This document shows, in pieces, positions 27,107 to 40,861 of a stretch of DNA of 64,000 nucleotides; position 1 is the stretch's first letter, and the number at the start of each line of letters is the position of its first letter. Below the pieces are notes generated by a model. That model did not search any database, was not told where the DNA came from, and was given only the letters and a program-made list of their open reading frames with translations. The position numbers were made by a program, and so were the translations under genes. This DNA comes from Antennarius striatus (Eukaryota > Chordata > Actinopteri > Lophiiformes > Antennariidae), in assembly GCF_040054535.1 (NCBI RefSeq), contig NC_090797.1:550001-614000 (forward strand), read 5' to 3'.

Positions 27107-27156
<50 letters not shown>

Positions 27157-28828
27157 AGCTGACGCTTCCATCTTTAAATAGGATGAAAGCAACTGGATTG
27201 GATTTCATTTGTCTGTTCTGTGGTTTAAATCAGATTTATTTGTGATTTATTATTATTTATTATTTATTTGTGTAAAAAATAACTTTATGGAACCTAGTAA
27301 TTCTGTTTGTCTACTAAACGTCTGAATCCTGTACGACTCTTTTTTCCAGATTAACTCATCACTCATGGTTTCCACGGCGACGCACAGAACACACTCTGAA
27401 CCTAAAAATCTCTGTTAATTAAATGTTAATAGATTTTGCTGACCTCATTATTTCTACAGTTATTAACGAGGAGCAGTGCCCCCCCCCCATTCGGTTTGAC
27501 GACCTGATGACGTCATCAAGACATCATCAGCTGACAGCGTTTCATCCGACCGGTTCTGGTTCATCAGCGCCGCGGCCAATCAGCCGACTGGAGAGTAAAG
27601 TCCTACCACTAGAACACAAGAGCCAATCAGAGGGTCCCATCCAGTCCCGGTGGAAACCCCCCCTCGCTGTGTTGTGTTTAATGCCCTCCGGAAATGTGGG
27701 CGGAACCCTAAAACCCACTCAGAAAAATCCCCTGACGTGACCCATTGAGCTCCCATGATGCACCTCTGTGGGTCACATGTTTGTGCCCTGCAGGTTTTTA
27801 TGAAACGGCGTTTGTGCAGCGATTCCCAGAATGCCTTTCAGCAGCTTCGGACAGCCAAGAGGCGGGGCCTACGCCCTATGCTAGTCAAAATGCTAAGCTA
27901 GCAACAACAAAAAAAACATTAAAAAACCCAGCAAAGTTATCTACAACATGTGTCTCAGCTCCTGATGGATCAGAGCAGACAAATTGATCATCGATCAGTC
28001 AGTATTGATTACGCATCAGGCTGCTCGTATCTCAGCGGAACTCGAACCCAGGCTCACCAGCAGGTCTGAGCTCCAAGCCCATTGGCTGACGCTCCACACG
28101 TCATCACGCATTTATTAAAGCAACAAAATAAAAGTTATCCTCAGCTTTTATCAACATTTAACTGATCAGATTTATTCTTTTTAAGTTTCCTGCTTTCATT
28201 TATAATACTCTATATTAACGTAGTTTCTATAGTAACATTAATAATCTAATGATCTCCAACTCCAGAAAAGTAGTTCAGATACTCAAAACTTTCACTTTTT
28301 TGCTTCAGTAAGAAGAAATTAAACAAATATTTTTTTTCATGGGTTCTATCTTTAAAATTGGCTCGATGGACTAAATGTAATAATTTAGGAGACCTTTATT
28401 GATTATTAACAGCTTTATCAGTTAATTTATCTATTAGAAGCGATGACAGGTGTGTTCCCCAGCAGGTGTGTTTGTTTTCAACTACGACACCACCAGGTCC
28501 GGCTCCGGCCAATCTTCCGCAATAGCCCCGCTCTCCTGGGAGGGCCCGCACTACGCAACACGCGCACACACACAAGTGACAGCGACACAAACACCCACAC
28601 CCAAGCAAAACACTCGAAGCTTCCCAAACCAGCCAGGTTAGCTGGCGTTAGCCGCCTAGCGTTAGCCGGCTACCTGGCGGGCTAACAGCGTCTCACCTGG
28701 AGAGTCGTGATGTGTTTGTCGTTGAATTTGTTCTCACAGTACCGAAGCACCAGCGACGTCTTGCCCACACAGCCTTCCCCCAGCAGCACCACTTTGAACG
28801 AGTAGGTCTTGCCACCACCCGCCGCCAT
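25198..28828 (-). CDS. rab21: Small GTPase RAB21
   Basis: RAB21 is a Rab5-group GTPase of early endosomes that traffics integrins. Seven exons join in frame: 28697-28828, 26585-26644, 26394-26501, 26192-26255, 25726-25780, 25567-25655 and 25198-25337, giving 215 residues (human 225, the difference being a shorter Gly/Ala-rich N terminus). Visible motifs are the P-loop GEGCVGKTS (17-25), effector region HITTLQASF, switch [10 protein letters not shown] (65 onward), NKID near 123-126, TSAK, and the C-terminal CCSSG for double geranylgeranylation. The start is the ATG at 28828, followed by [21 protein letters not shown]-rich DNA upstream is the likely promoter. The acceptor of exon 26394-26501 is preceded directly by (GT)n. 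Confidence 0.97.
26294..26388. repeat. 31-bp tandem repeat in rab21 intron
   Basis: Three copies of a 31-base unit containing ACATAACCCTGTGTACTAGA lie between exons 26192-26255 and 26394-26501 and reach to within a few bases of the latter. Confidence 0.9.
26502..26580. repeat. Paired (CA)n and (TG)n repeats filling a rab21 intron
   Basis: The 83-bp intron between exons 26585-26644 and 26394-26501 is almost wholly a CA run (about 26506-26522) and a TG run (about 26540-26579). These are of opposite sense, so the transcript could fold on itself. Confidence 0.9.
26645..28696. other. rab21 intron 1
   Basis: A 2.05-kb intron with a (TG)n microsatellite at 27111-27155 and otherwise unremarkable AT-rich sequence. 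No coding segment was recognised. Confidence 0.7.
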
Positions 28829-30734
28829 CTCCGGCAGTCTCCTCGGATCGATCAAAACAAGCGTACCGATCTAGCGCTGCTAATGCTAACGGAGCCGAAG
28901 TCCTGCGCAGCTCACATTAGCTTCCGACTCCAGGAAACCCGCTAAAACCAGAGCAGAAAGGCGTCGACAACATGAGCGGAACCGCCTTTCATCAATTCGG
29001 ATCAATAATAGTGATATGGACGGGTCTAATTAGTGAGCTGCTTCCCGTTTCAACCTGATGCGAACGCCTGTGACTTTTTTTTACACCGTTAATGGCGTCT
29101 CTTTGAGCTACTTGTTAGCCGGCTAGCTCCAGCGGAGATCGTTTACTCTACAGAGGTATCACTCTCTACCTTAATTGAGGGCTCAGATACCTCGCCACTT
29201 GTGATTGTCTTGTTGCGTCCGTTATTTACACGAGTGTATTTCCTCATCCATGATGTATTTTTTCAACTCTATAGAAGACGATAACCATCACTTTGTCCCG
29301 CTGTCTGCATTGATCGGTCGAAACCACGCCCTAAGACCAGTCTGGAGGCGGTATCAGAATTTTTTTCAGAGTGAGACCTCCTCACATCTTCTCCTCTCGA
29401 TCACATCACATGACGAAATAGTTCCTGTCACAACGCTGGGGGTAGGTGGGCGGGACGGATGGGTAGGTGGGCGGGGCGGGGGAAGGGGGACGAGGGTGTC
29501 ATTGATCTGGTTTCACAATCAAATCATGTGAGAACGCGTTTTAATTTTTCAAAGAGGGAGATTCATGCGACCGCAAAGAAATGACTGGAATCTGTGGGCG
29601 GCTGATGTGCATTAGTTCTGTGTCCACATCTGATGGGCTCAACTGATTTTTTTATCACTTGATTATTTTATGATTAGAATTTAAATGAAATAAAAAGTTG
29701 TATATCTCATATCAATCAACTTTTATTTATATAGTGCTTAATCATATCTGAAGACCTTTCAAAGCGCTAACGTATATGAGAACAGGGGTCACAGCAGGTC
29801 ATGATTACTAGTGAGCAACACCAAGTTTTTCCACAATTTGATATAAATCAGATATAACACCATCAGGTAGAAACTCTATTTTACAAACATTTAGTTTTGT
29901 TAATATGATATCTAACAAATATTAGAGAGAATTCACAGTTTAATTCTTTCAACTCCTGTGTCCGTCTAGTAAACAGTTTATGTTTACTAAGAGAAAAATG
30001 ATGTAGACAATTGTTTTTCCAACTTGAATTCATGTGAAAAAATTATGGAGTAAAATACAAAAAATCAGATGTTTTATTTTAATTACCAAATTATGAGCAA
30101 AAGTAAATGAAATGATCAGTTAGGTGGTGTATATTAGAATGATAGAGACGTACAGCGCCTCGCTCTGGTCAGACTGCAGTACCCCCTAACCGGCCACTAG
30201 AGGTCAGGCAACGAGGAAAACTGCTTCCACGCCAGTGAAACCCCTGAAGTGTTCAATAGTTGTCATGACTTGAAATGATCAATAAAGAACTGCAGAAGGT
30301 GTTTGGTTGGTGGTCGTTCAAAACTTGTGAGGAACATTTTCAAGCTAACACCTGTTGGCATGCAGCTTAATGCTAGGCTAATAGGTAAACCAGTAAATGT
30401 CCATCCATTCCATCCATCCATTTTTTCATGATAGATAGATAGATGAAGTAATTCGACAGATACAGGAAGTCATTCCATGGATACAGGAAGTCATTCCATG
30501 GATACAGGAAGTCATTCCATGGATACAGGAAGTCATTCCACGGATACAGGATGTAACTGCTCTGCTCTTTGATCTTTGTTACAGACGTACTCAGTTACCA
30601 ACTGGTTTACATCATAACACACTTTGATGTCTTGTTTCTTTGTAGCTTTAATGTCTTTCATTTGATCTCCTCTTTCATCTCTAATCTCACTATATGAACC
30701 CGTTGACAGTATTGTGAAGGAAACAAATTCAGAA
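28829..30734. other. Region between rab21 promoter and KLHL10-like pseudogene
   Basis: The left end should contain the rab21 5' UTR and promoter. At about 29715-29775 there is a fragment resembling the dispersed teleost repeat tail around TTTATTTATATAGTGCTTAA. A 21-bp tandem repeat lies at 30459-30555. No intact gene was recognised. Confidence 0.6.
30459..30555. repeat. 21-bp tandem repeat
   Basis: Four and a fraction copies of a 21-base unit containing TACAGGAAGTCATTCCATGG, with one or two substitutions in the last copy. Confidence 0.93.
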
Positions 30735-33669
30735 ATGTCAAATTTAAGACGAGCTGAGGACCCTCCATGTGACGCAGTCATGTGTGCTGGGGGTGTTGGT
30801 TTTAATGTCCACAGGAACATCATGGTTAACTGCTGTCCATACTTTGAGTGAGTAACTTATTGAGTTCTAGTTTATCTTCTCACACACCCTGATCACACTC
30901 ACCACCTGGTGGTGATCAGCTGACAGCTCAGCTCCTCTCTTTACCCAAGTGTGAAGAACATCTGGCTGTAGATCAGCTGACACCACCACCAGGTGGCTCA
31001 TTGACCTGTGACCCGGGGTTCACTGGCACCAAGATGCTGAAACACGGCTACTTACAGCTACTTAATGACAGTTCTTTATTCACAGGGCCCTTTTCCTCCG
31101 ACACGCAGGTGATAGAACACATTTCACCATCCCAGATGTGTCTGCAGAGGTGATGGAGGTCATCATTGACTTTACATACTCAGGTTCTGTCTCTGTGACA
31201 GAGGACAACGTTCAAGATCTGCTTATAGCAGCTGACTGTTTGCTTATAGATGACATTCTAAAGGCATGCAACAACTTCCTGGAAGAAAATCCAAAGAACT
31301 GCCTTGGTGTTCGTCAGTTCTCCATCCCAGGTCCTCAAGTGCTGCAGAAGGCTCACTTCCTGTAAATGAACAGGTTTGAGGAGGTTGTTTCCAGCCAGGA
31401 CTTCCTGGAGCTCAGTTTGCAGGAACTCTCTGACATCCTTGATAGTGATGACCTCAACGTGGACGAGGAGAAAACCGTGTACGAGGCCGCTGTTAGGTGG
31501 ATCAACCATGAACCGCAGCAGAGAACCTCACATTTACCTGCACTCTTGTCAAAGGTAAGACCACGTTCTGTCAGTATGCGTCATGTAAATGTTCAGGCGC
31601 AGATTATTGTCGTTTACAAGAAAAAAATAGTCAAATTATAAGGTTACCCTGGTGCATCTGGTGTCTCAAGGGTGCCTCCGTAGGGATGGATGAATGGATG
31701 GATGGTTTTTTTACACCTGCAGCTACATTAAATTTTATCAGGATAAAGTAACAAAAATACCTTTTTGTCATTTATTTTTGTGATTAGTCCTGTTAACACA
31801 AAAATATTTCTAAAGTTAAAAGTCATATCAGACTGAAACTGTTGGTTTTTATTGTTGCTGTCTGTAACATAAATCTGGACTATCACGATTTCATCTGTTC
31901 CATCTAAATTGTGTTGTTTCCTCTGTAGGCTCGTCTGGCCTTGAGCAGTACAGACGACATTAAGACTCTGATGTCAGACCCATATTTGACCAACAACACT
32001 TAGTGTCTGCAGATTCTAGAGGACGTCTTGCGCCTCAAACGTCAGATGTCCAATGCCAGACCACCCAGGAGATTTCTTTCTGACCTCGCTGCTCGTCCTC
32101 GTTTACCTAACGCCATCATTTTTGTTATTGGGAGCCAGACCACCAATGGTAACACAACTAACATCATGGAGGTTTACGATGTCCGTGCTGATCGCTGGTT
32201 GGACATTACAGATGTCATCAGGAAAAGTCATCAGGAAAAGCCTCTATACTGTCATGGCACTGTCTACCATGATGGGTTCATCTACTGCATTGGTGGCTAT
32301 GATGGGGATGAGGTTTGCAACAGCGTGTGCAAGTTTGATGTGAACAAATGAGTTTGGAGTGAAGCAGCACCCATGAACCAGCGCCGCTGCTTTGTGAGTA
32401 TTGCTGTTTTGGATGGATATATTAATGCGTTAGGAGGTCAATATGAAAGACATTACCTGAACACTGCAGAGCGCTACAGACCTGAGACGAACCAATGGAG
32501 TCTAATTCAACCCATGAATGATGTCAGAGGTCATGCTGGTTGTTCACCGTTCAATAAGAAGGTGAGTGAAGGTCCAGAGCAGTGGGAAATAGCTCTAGAG
32601 TTGTTGTAACGCTGACAGGAAACATTGTTAGCTGTTCATTTAAAAACCAGTGGACTAGACTATATGCTGGAGGTTATTCAATATTTGAACAAATAAAAAG
32701 TCAATTATATAAAAGAAAAAAGAAATTGAGAGAGAAAAATGATCTTACCTGCTTCTGCCAAGAACAGTGATACTTCTTAATTTATTCCTTTTTCCTCCTT
32801 TTCTGTCCAGATTTACATTTATGGTGGCAATTACCTTCAAAGTTGTGAATTTTATAGTCCAAAGACCAACCAGTGGACACGCTTCACCAACATGAGCACT
32901 AGACGCGGTGTACTAGGTGTCATCTTGTACGATAACCGTATCTTTGCGGTGAGTAAATGAAGAACTAACCTGGACTGAGGCCAGCACCTGGTTCTATCTA
33001 GTAGAGCTGACAGAATGACAATGTCCTCTGGTTGGTGTCCAGTTGGTGTCACACATGCCGTGTTCACAATCTGAAGGTTGAACACGCTGCACAATGTGTT
33101 ACATTTGATTTGAACCCAAACACTCACCTCACTATTTTAATTTGTTCTCACAGCTCGGTGGCTACGATGGCCACAACTATTTAAGAAGTGTTGAGGCCTA
33201 CGACCCAGAGACCGACCAGTGGAATGAAATACCCCCCATGTTGAACAACCGCCAGTATTGTGGCACTGGAGTGATTAACGACAAGCTGTTTGTCATAGGG
33301 GGCGGGACCAAAATTCGCAAATGCAATTCTGTTGAGTACTATGATGCTAAAACCAACACCTGGACTAGAGCCAGACCAATGAGGAGTCGTCACTGGGGTC
33401 TCAGGTGCTGCACCGTCTCCAATCACCCCAGCATGAAACAATACACCAGTCGTGACACCTTGCCACGATTAGAAGACCTGAAGAAAAAAAAACGTGCTGG
33501 ATCTTGTGAAGAGTCTCCAGTAGCACCCAAAGGTGGGCGTGTCAAGATGGGTTCGGGTACGGTGTGGAAAAGTATAGAAGACAAGAACCCAGGAATCAGT
33601 GAACGCAGCCTGAAAGCACCAAGACCTCAAGTCTGGATCAAGAGTCCAGACAGAGACTATCTGGTCTAG
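30735..33669 (+). pseudogene. KLHL10-like BTB-BACK-Kelch gene, interrupted by stops
   Basis: KLHL10-type proteins are substrate adaptors for CUL3 ubiquitin ligase, mainly in testis. Five exons are marked by good GT/AG sites and agree in phase: 30735-30847, 31086-31554, 31929-32561, 32811-32948 and 33154-33669, 623 codons in total (human KLHL10 has 608). The BTB domain spans exon 1 and early exon 2 (CDAVM...GFNVHRNI, then FTIPDVSAEVMEVIIDFTYSG). BACK follows with FLELSLQELSDIL and WINHEP. Six Kelch blades follow, with GGYDG and NTAERYRPETNQW. Three in-frame stops interrupt it: TAA 31363-31365, TAG 32001-32003 (probably from GAG, where KLHL10 has Glu) and TGA 32349-32351. No frameshift is needed across the whole length. 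The C-terminal tail is lysine-rich and unlike KLHL10. It is probably a recently dead gene copy; assembly error or a short truncated product cannot be excluded. Confidence 0.85.
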
Positions 33670-35425
33670 ACAAACTAGTTAGAACCGGGTGTTCCACAAA
33701 GGAAGACCTGAAATGCTCTGGAAAGAGAAATGGACCTTTTGGTTATTTTTTTATATTCACTGTTTTGGGGTGGAGCCTAGTTCTGTGACTCCACCCACAG
33801 GTAAAACAGAAATTTAAAAAGTGGAACCAGGTTTTCTGATGACGAGACCTCAAAACCACCTGGAGACGTCTGTCACAGAACAAACGCTTCAGTTTACCAT
33901 CTGCGAGGAACCGGGTTGAATCAGAAACGCTCAACGCAGACAAAACCAAACGGTTCAAGTTTCAATGAGCGGACTGCTGATGACCTCTGACCTCTGAGTC
34001 TGTCAATGAAACCAAACTTATGGTGACTGGAGCTGCTAGCTAACGTTAATTCATTCACTGGCTAACATTAAGGTTAGCTAGTACAGCTACTTAGGTTGTT
34101 GTTAAGGTTATTAATTTTATGAGTGTTATTAAGGTTGTTATTAATAGTAGTAGTGTTATTAATGTTGTATTAATGTTATTAGTCTTGTTCAGTGCAGTAA
34201 CAACTCCTCACACGCTGCTGCTGTTATAAAATTGCACCACTTTTATTCATTTAAGGCTTTTAGTTTTTACATTTGGCTTCTCAACCCCCCTCCTCCCCCT
34301 CCCCCGTTGTGGGTTCTCCACTGGAAGAAACCAGTTCACCAGTTCAGACCAGTTGAAACCCTGACAGCTGATCCGTGACGACTCAGCAGAACAGAGATGG
34401 GATTTGACCCCGATGCTGGTCGAACTGGTTTCTTCTACATTTCACTGGTCGTCATGCCGCAGAGAGAAAGAAGCAGATTGGACTAAAGTCATGTGGTCCA
34501 GTTGCCGCTGGCGACGCCCCGGCGCTGCCATCGCTCCACCCCCCCCCCCTGCCCCCATTGTCAGAAATCCTCTGGTGTTCTGCAGCGCGGAGAATTAGCC
34601 TAGCATAGCGTGAGAATGCACATGGAAGGACACTGCTAGCCTTAGGAACATTAAGGCTTCTGTTAGCGTCATGCTAACCATTATCAGGAGAATCAACAGG
34701 AAGTACAGATCCACCAATCACATCGCAGGAAACAGGATTCACCTTGTTTTTAGGACTTGGCGGCTGTGCTAAAACGTGCATCAGGTGACGTGACGTGGCG
34801 TGGCGTGAAGTGATGGGCGGCGCCGTGGCAGCGGCTTTAAAGAGACAGGAAGCAGGAGTGCTGCTAGCCTAGCTCAAAGACACATTAGCGCTAATGGTAA
34901 CCAGGGTCATGCGGGTAGCAGTGGGCGTGTTTACTGCTAACGGTACATACAGTATATTAGATTTCATACACTTCTCTGAATGACATCACATCCTGAGCTT
35001 TCCTATTTGTTACCATGACAACAGACGGTCGTTTCACCTGGAAGCTTCTGCCCAGCATGCTAACTGCTGCAGCGCCTCCTGCAGGTCAGAAACATCAACA
35101 TGCTACATGACTGGACCAGAACACTGACACGGTCCCATAATGCACTGCAGCACTCAAACGTCTAACGTACTGGAACACAACCTTCACATCACAAATAAAA
35201 AAAACTGAGTGTCTGCCTCACAGACCACGCCCCCAAACGAAGGGGCGGGGCTACATCCCTTATGATAGGTCGTGCTAACGTTAAAATAATTACATTTTCT
35301 TTAAATGTGAAAATGAAACCATTCGTGAGACATGCTAGCATTTAATGATGAATGGTTTCATTGTCGTCAGTTAAAGATAATTCAGTTTGTCCAACCCCTG
35401 TGGAAAGCCACGCCCTCACTCACCT

Positions 35426-35461
<36 letters not shown>

Positions 35462-36637
35462 CAGTCAGTCTAAAGACAAAGTATCCGCCCCAAGCAGCAG
35501 ACGTAAAGTCAGCTCACCGTGCTGTTGTGCTAACAAATTAGCAGCTACTATCAGCACACTAACATTCAACAAACGTGTTAGCATAGCTAGCATTCCCTTA
35601 TAACAATGTATTTCATCTGACCTAGCTGTTAGCCAACGGTTACCATTAGTTTCTTGGAGAAACAGTAAATATGTTAACGTTTCGCTAACAAACATGGATG
35701 ATGAGGTTTCTAATGTACATATTTTATTAGCGGCTAGGCTAACAAGTTCGGCCAAAGCCAGGGAAATAAAGTAGGGATTAGCTTTAGCAACCCAATTAAA
35801 ACCAGTTATCATTCTCTCTGAACACAAGCCAGTCACTCCTGTAGCTGTTGGCTAACGTTCAGTTAGCCGACAGCTAACAGCACGGTGAGCTAACCACATG
35901 ACCTGCTGCAAAGTCCGCCCCGAAAACTGCTAAAAGAAACAGGAAATGACAAAAACACAATAATAATCACGAAATACATCCACAGGTTCTACCAGAGACA
36001 CACACACACACACACAGTCAGCCATACTGGTTCTGACATCACCGGGGTATCCATGGCAACAACATGGCTGACAGGGGAGTGGTGGCGCGGTGTGTGAACA
36101 GCTCTGTCGTAAAGTAGGCAAAAGAAAAAGAAAGGCAAGAAGCCACACCCCAGAGCATGATGGGAACTGTAGTTCAAATGGGGGCTGCTGATTGGACGAC
36201 CTCCTCCTCATCGGCGCGCTTCAGTCCCCGTCAACAGCGTAGCGAGTTCATGGGCGATGATGTCATCACGGGGACGGATGTAAGAGGCGACGGATGATTA
36301 CACATATGCTTTAAAGGGGCGTGGCCAACTGGAAGATGTGGTGTGATTGGTTGTCGGTCAGGTGAGACTTGAACTATGGGGAAAACAAGCAAATGTTTGC
36401 AAACAATAAACAATTGTGTTTATATCACATGAGTAAACACAATTACAGTTTACAAATAAACACAAACAGCGTTAGAAGGACACGCCCTCATTAGAGAACA
36501 CGCCCTCATTATAGGACACACCCTCATTAGAGGACACACCCTCATTAGAGGACACACCCTCATTAGAGGACACGCCCTTATTAGAGGACACGCCCTCATT
36601 ATAGAAGGACACACCCTCATGAGAGAAGGACACGCCC
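33670..36637. other. Region between pseudogene 3' end and rap1b stop
   Basis: No further gene was recognised in this 3 kb. On the minus strand an AATAAA at about 34238 could end a long rap1b 3' UTR. A (CA)n microsatellite lies at 35429-35459 and an 18-bp array at 36470-36637. Confidence 0.55.
36470..36637. repeat. 18-bp array beginning at the rap1b stop codon
   Basis: About nine copies of an 18-base unit around GAGGACACACCCTCATTA run from just after the rap1b stop into its 3' UTR. The first unit on the coding strand shares the TGAGGG of the stop itself. Confidence 0.93.
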
Positions 36638-38312
<1,675 letters not shown>

Positions 38313-38322
38313 CCTGACTGCT

Positions 38323-38505
<183 letters not shown>

Positions 38506-38719
38506 GAGACAGAGACAGATCAGTTTCTGAACCTTTTCTTCATTCAAACAGTTAACCCTAGCAGCTGTTAGCAGTTAGCTAATAACAACACATCAAATAC
38601 TGGATCATAGCTCTTCATGCTAGCAGGATGCTAACTTTGGCTGACTTTGCTCCTGGAATACCAACAAGCTAAAGTAGCACCAACAAAAAAAAAGAACATA
38701 CAATAAGTGAATTCCTCAA

Positions 38720-39300
38720 AGACCTCAAACGTTCCCTCACGTTCTCTAACGTTCTTTAACGCTCCCTAATGCTCTTTAATGCTCAATAACGTTCTATAAT
38801 GTTCAAAAATGTTTTCTAAAGTTCCCTATTGTTCCCTAAAATTTCTTAATTTTCCATTAAATTAAGAAACGTTCTTTAATGTTTCCTATAGTTCGTTAAA
38901 GTTCCCCTAATGTTCCCTATTGTTCCCTAATGTTCTTTAACATTTCCTTACGTTTTTTAACGTTTCCTCACGTTCTTTAACGTTTGCTATTGTTACCTAT
39001 TGTTCCCTAACGTTCTTTTAATATTTCCTAACGTTCTTTAACGTTTCTCTAATGTTCCCTAGCGTTCCCTATCGTTTCCTATTGTTCCCTAATGTTCATT
39101 AACGTTTCCTAACGTTCTTTAACGTTCCCTATCGTTTCCTAATGTTTCCTATCGTTTCTTAATGTTCCCTAACATTTTTTATTGTTTCCTAACGTTCTTT
39201 AACATTTTCTCTAATGTACCCATTCGTTCCCTAACATTCTTTAATGTTCCCTACCGTTTCCTAATGTTCGCTATCGTTCCCTATCGTTCCCCAACGCCGT
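38720..39300. repeat. 10-bp-period array (GTTCCCTAAC units)
   Basis: Degenerate ten-base units such as GTTCTTTAAC, GTTCCCTAAT and GTTTCCTAAC follow one another for nearly 600 bases in the rap1b upstream intron. AACGTT palindromes recur. Confidence 0.85.
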
Positions 39301-40740
39301 CGCCACGTCTCTGCGTTACCTGAGCTGACGGTTTGTACTCTCTGGTTCTCACACACGTATGTTCTTCTCACACACACAGGTAATAATTACCCAGCATGCA
39401 TCTGGGTGTGTTCATGAAAACAGAGAGGTCACATGATCACCACAGTACCTGATTGTGTGTGTTGTGCGTGTGTGTGGTTAGCAACATGACACACACTCAT
39501 CTGAGTTAATGAGGGTCTGTACATGTTACCATGGCGATGAGTTAAGTAAGTGTGTGTGTGAGAGGACATATATTAACATTCCGCTCTGTCACGTCGCCGT
39601 CTGTAATTTAACGTGTTCCAATAATTATTACTGATGTTCACTAACATGTTTATTCACACGCAAACAAGTAAACAAATTAATAAAGTCAAGTTCTTTGAAT
39701 CCCTCTGGCAGTAGAACGTCACTGTTCTGCTGACCAATCACAGCACAGCAGCTAGCTGATTGGAGCATTGATCAGCCAATCAGCATCAGCTGTGTGTAAC
39801 TGAACCGATCTCTCTATTCTGTATTCCATCAGCGAACACAAAAGCCACGCCCACTGACGCCACAAAAGGGCAACAGGAAGTTGTGACATCATCACGTTTT
39901 ACAGTTTTACAGGTGTTGCTGCCGCGTGAGGCTAACGCTAGCTGGTCACAACCGAACGTTAGCAATGCTACTCACATTAGTCCCACTAGTTTACATGAGC
40001 GGGTGTTAGCTATGCTAACGTTTATTAGCTAACCTTAGCGATGGCAGCTGATGTTAGCAATGACAGTCACGTTAGCTAGGACAGCCGACATTAGCGTGAC
40101 TAGTTTACATGAGCTATGTAACGTGTGAGCTATGGTAACGGGTATTAGCTAATGTTAGCAATAGCAACTGACGTTAGCTATGCCAGTTTATGTTTGCTAT
40201 GACTGCTGACATTAGCTATGGTCACGGATATTAGCCAACGTTAGCAATGACAGCTAGCATTAGCAATGGTAACGGCAGCTGACGGCAGTAATGATGGCTG
40301 ATGTTAGCTTCGCTAGCTGACACTAGCTAACTGCTAGCTCCATGAACACATGTCCAGTCTGACTTTTTCCCACACGCCCTGAAGGCAGCATGGTGTTAAC
40401 CTCCTGGGTGAAGCAGGTAAAAAAAAGATGTACAGTGAAGGTGTCACCAGTGGGCGGGGCCTGACAGACAGACAGACGGACAGACAACATCCTCTAGCAG
40501 CTGTCTGTCCGTCTGTCTGTCTGTCTCGCACATCAACACCGGTATTTTTAACGGAGTCTGTCTGTCTGTCAATCCGCCGGTCGCTTCCGCAAACCCAGCC
40601 CAGCCCAGCTCGGCACCGGCCCGTCTGTCCCGGCTCGTCCCACCCCTCCACCGGCCGTCGCCCCGTCCTCCCTCTCCGTTAACTGGAGGGAGAGGCCGGA
40701 CAAGACGGCAGAATCGAACCGAGAAAGAGAAGCCGCTCAC

Positions 40741-40850
40741 CGTCATCCAGCCTCCGTCCGCTGCTCTCTCTCCCGCTCTCCGTCTACGTCGCTCGACCAG
40801 AGCCGCTCCCTCCTGCCGCCGCGGCGTCCTGACGTCAAGCTGGACGCGGC
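40741..40850 (-). other. rap1b: Probable non-coding first exon and promoter of rap1b
   Basis: The minus strand shows a GC-rich segment ending in GGATGACG with a consensus donor GTGAGC at 40740. It lies 2.4 kb upstream of the coding acceptor at 38321-38322. The palindromic CRE TGACGTCA lies at 40830-40837 and a second at 41007-41014. The position of the transcription start is inferred, and its 5' limit is approximate. Confidence 0.6.
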
Positions 40851-40861
40851 GAGCTTAAGCG

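Noticed and set aside
30735-33669. Readthrough or selenocysteine explanation for the KLHL10-like stops
   Set aside because: Three different stop codons occur, only one of them TGA, and none has a special context I can see. Pseudogene is simpler.
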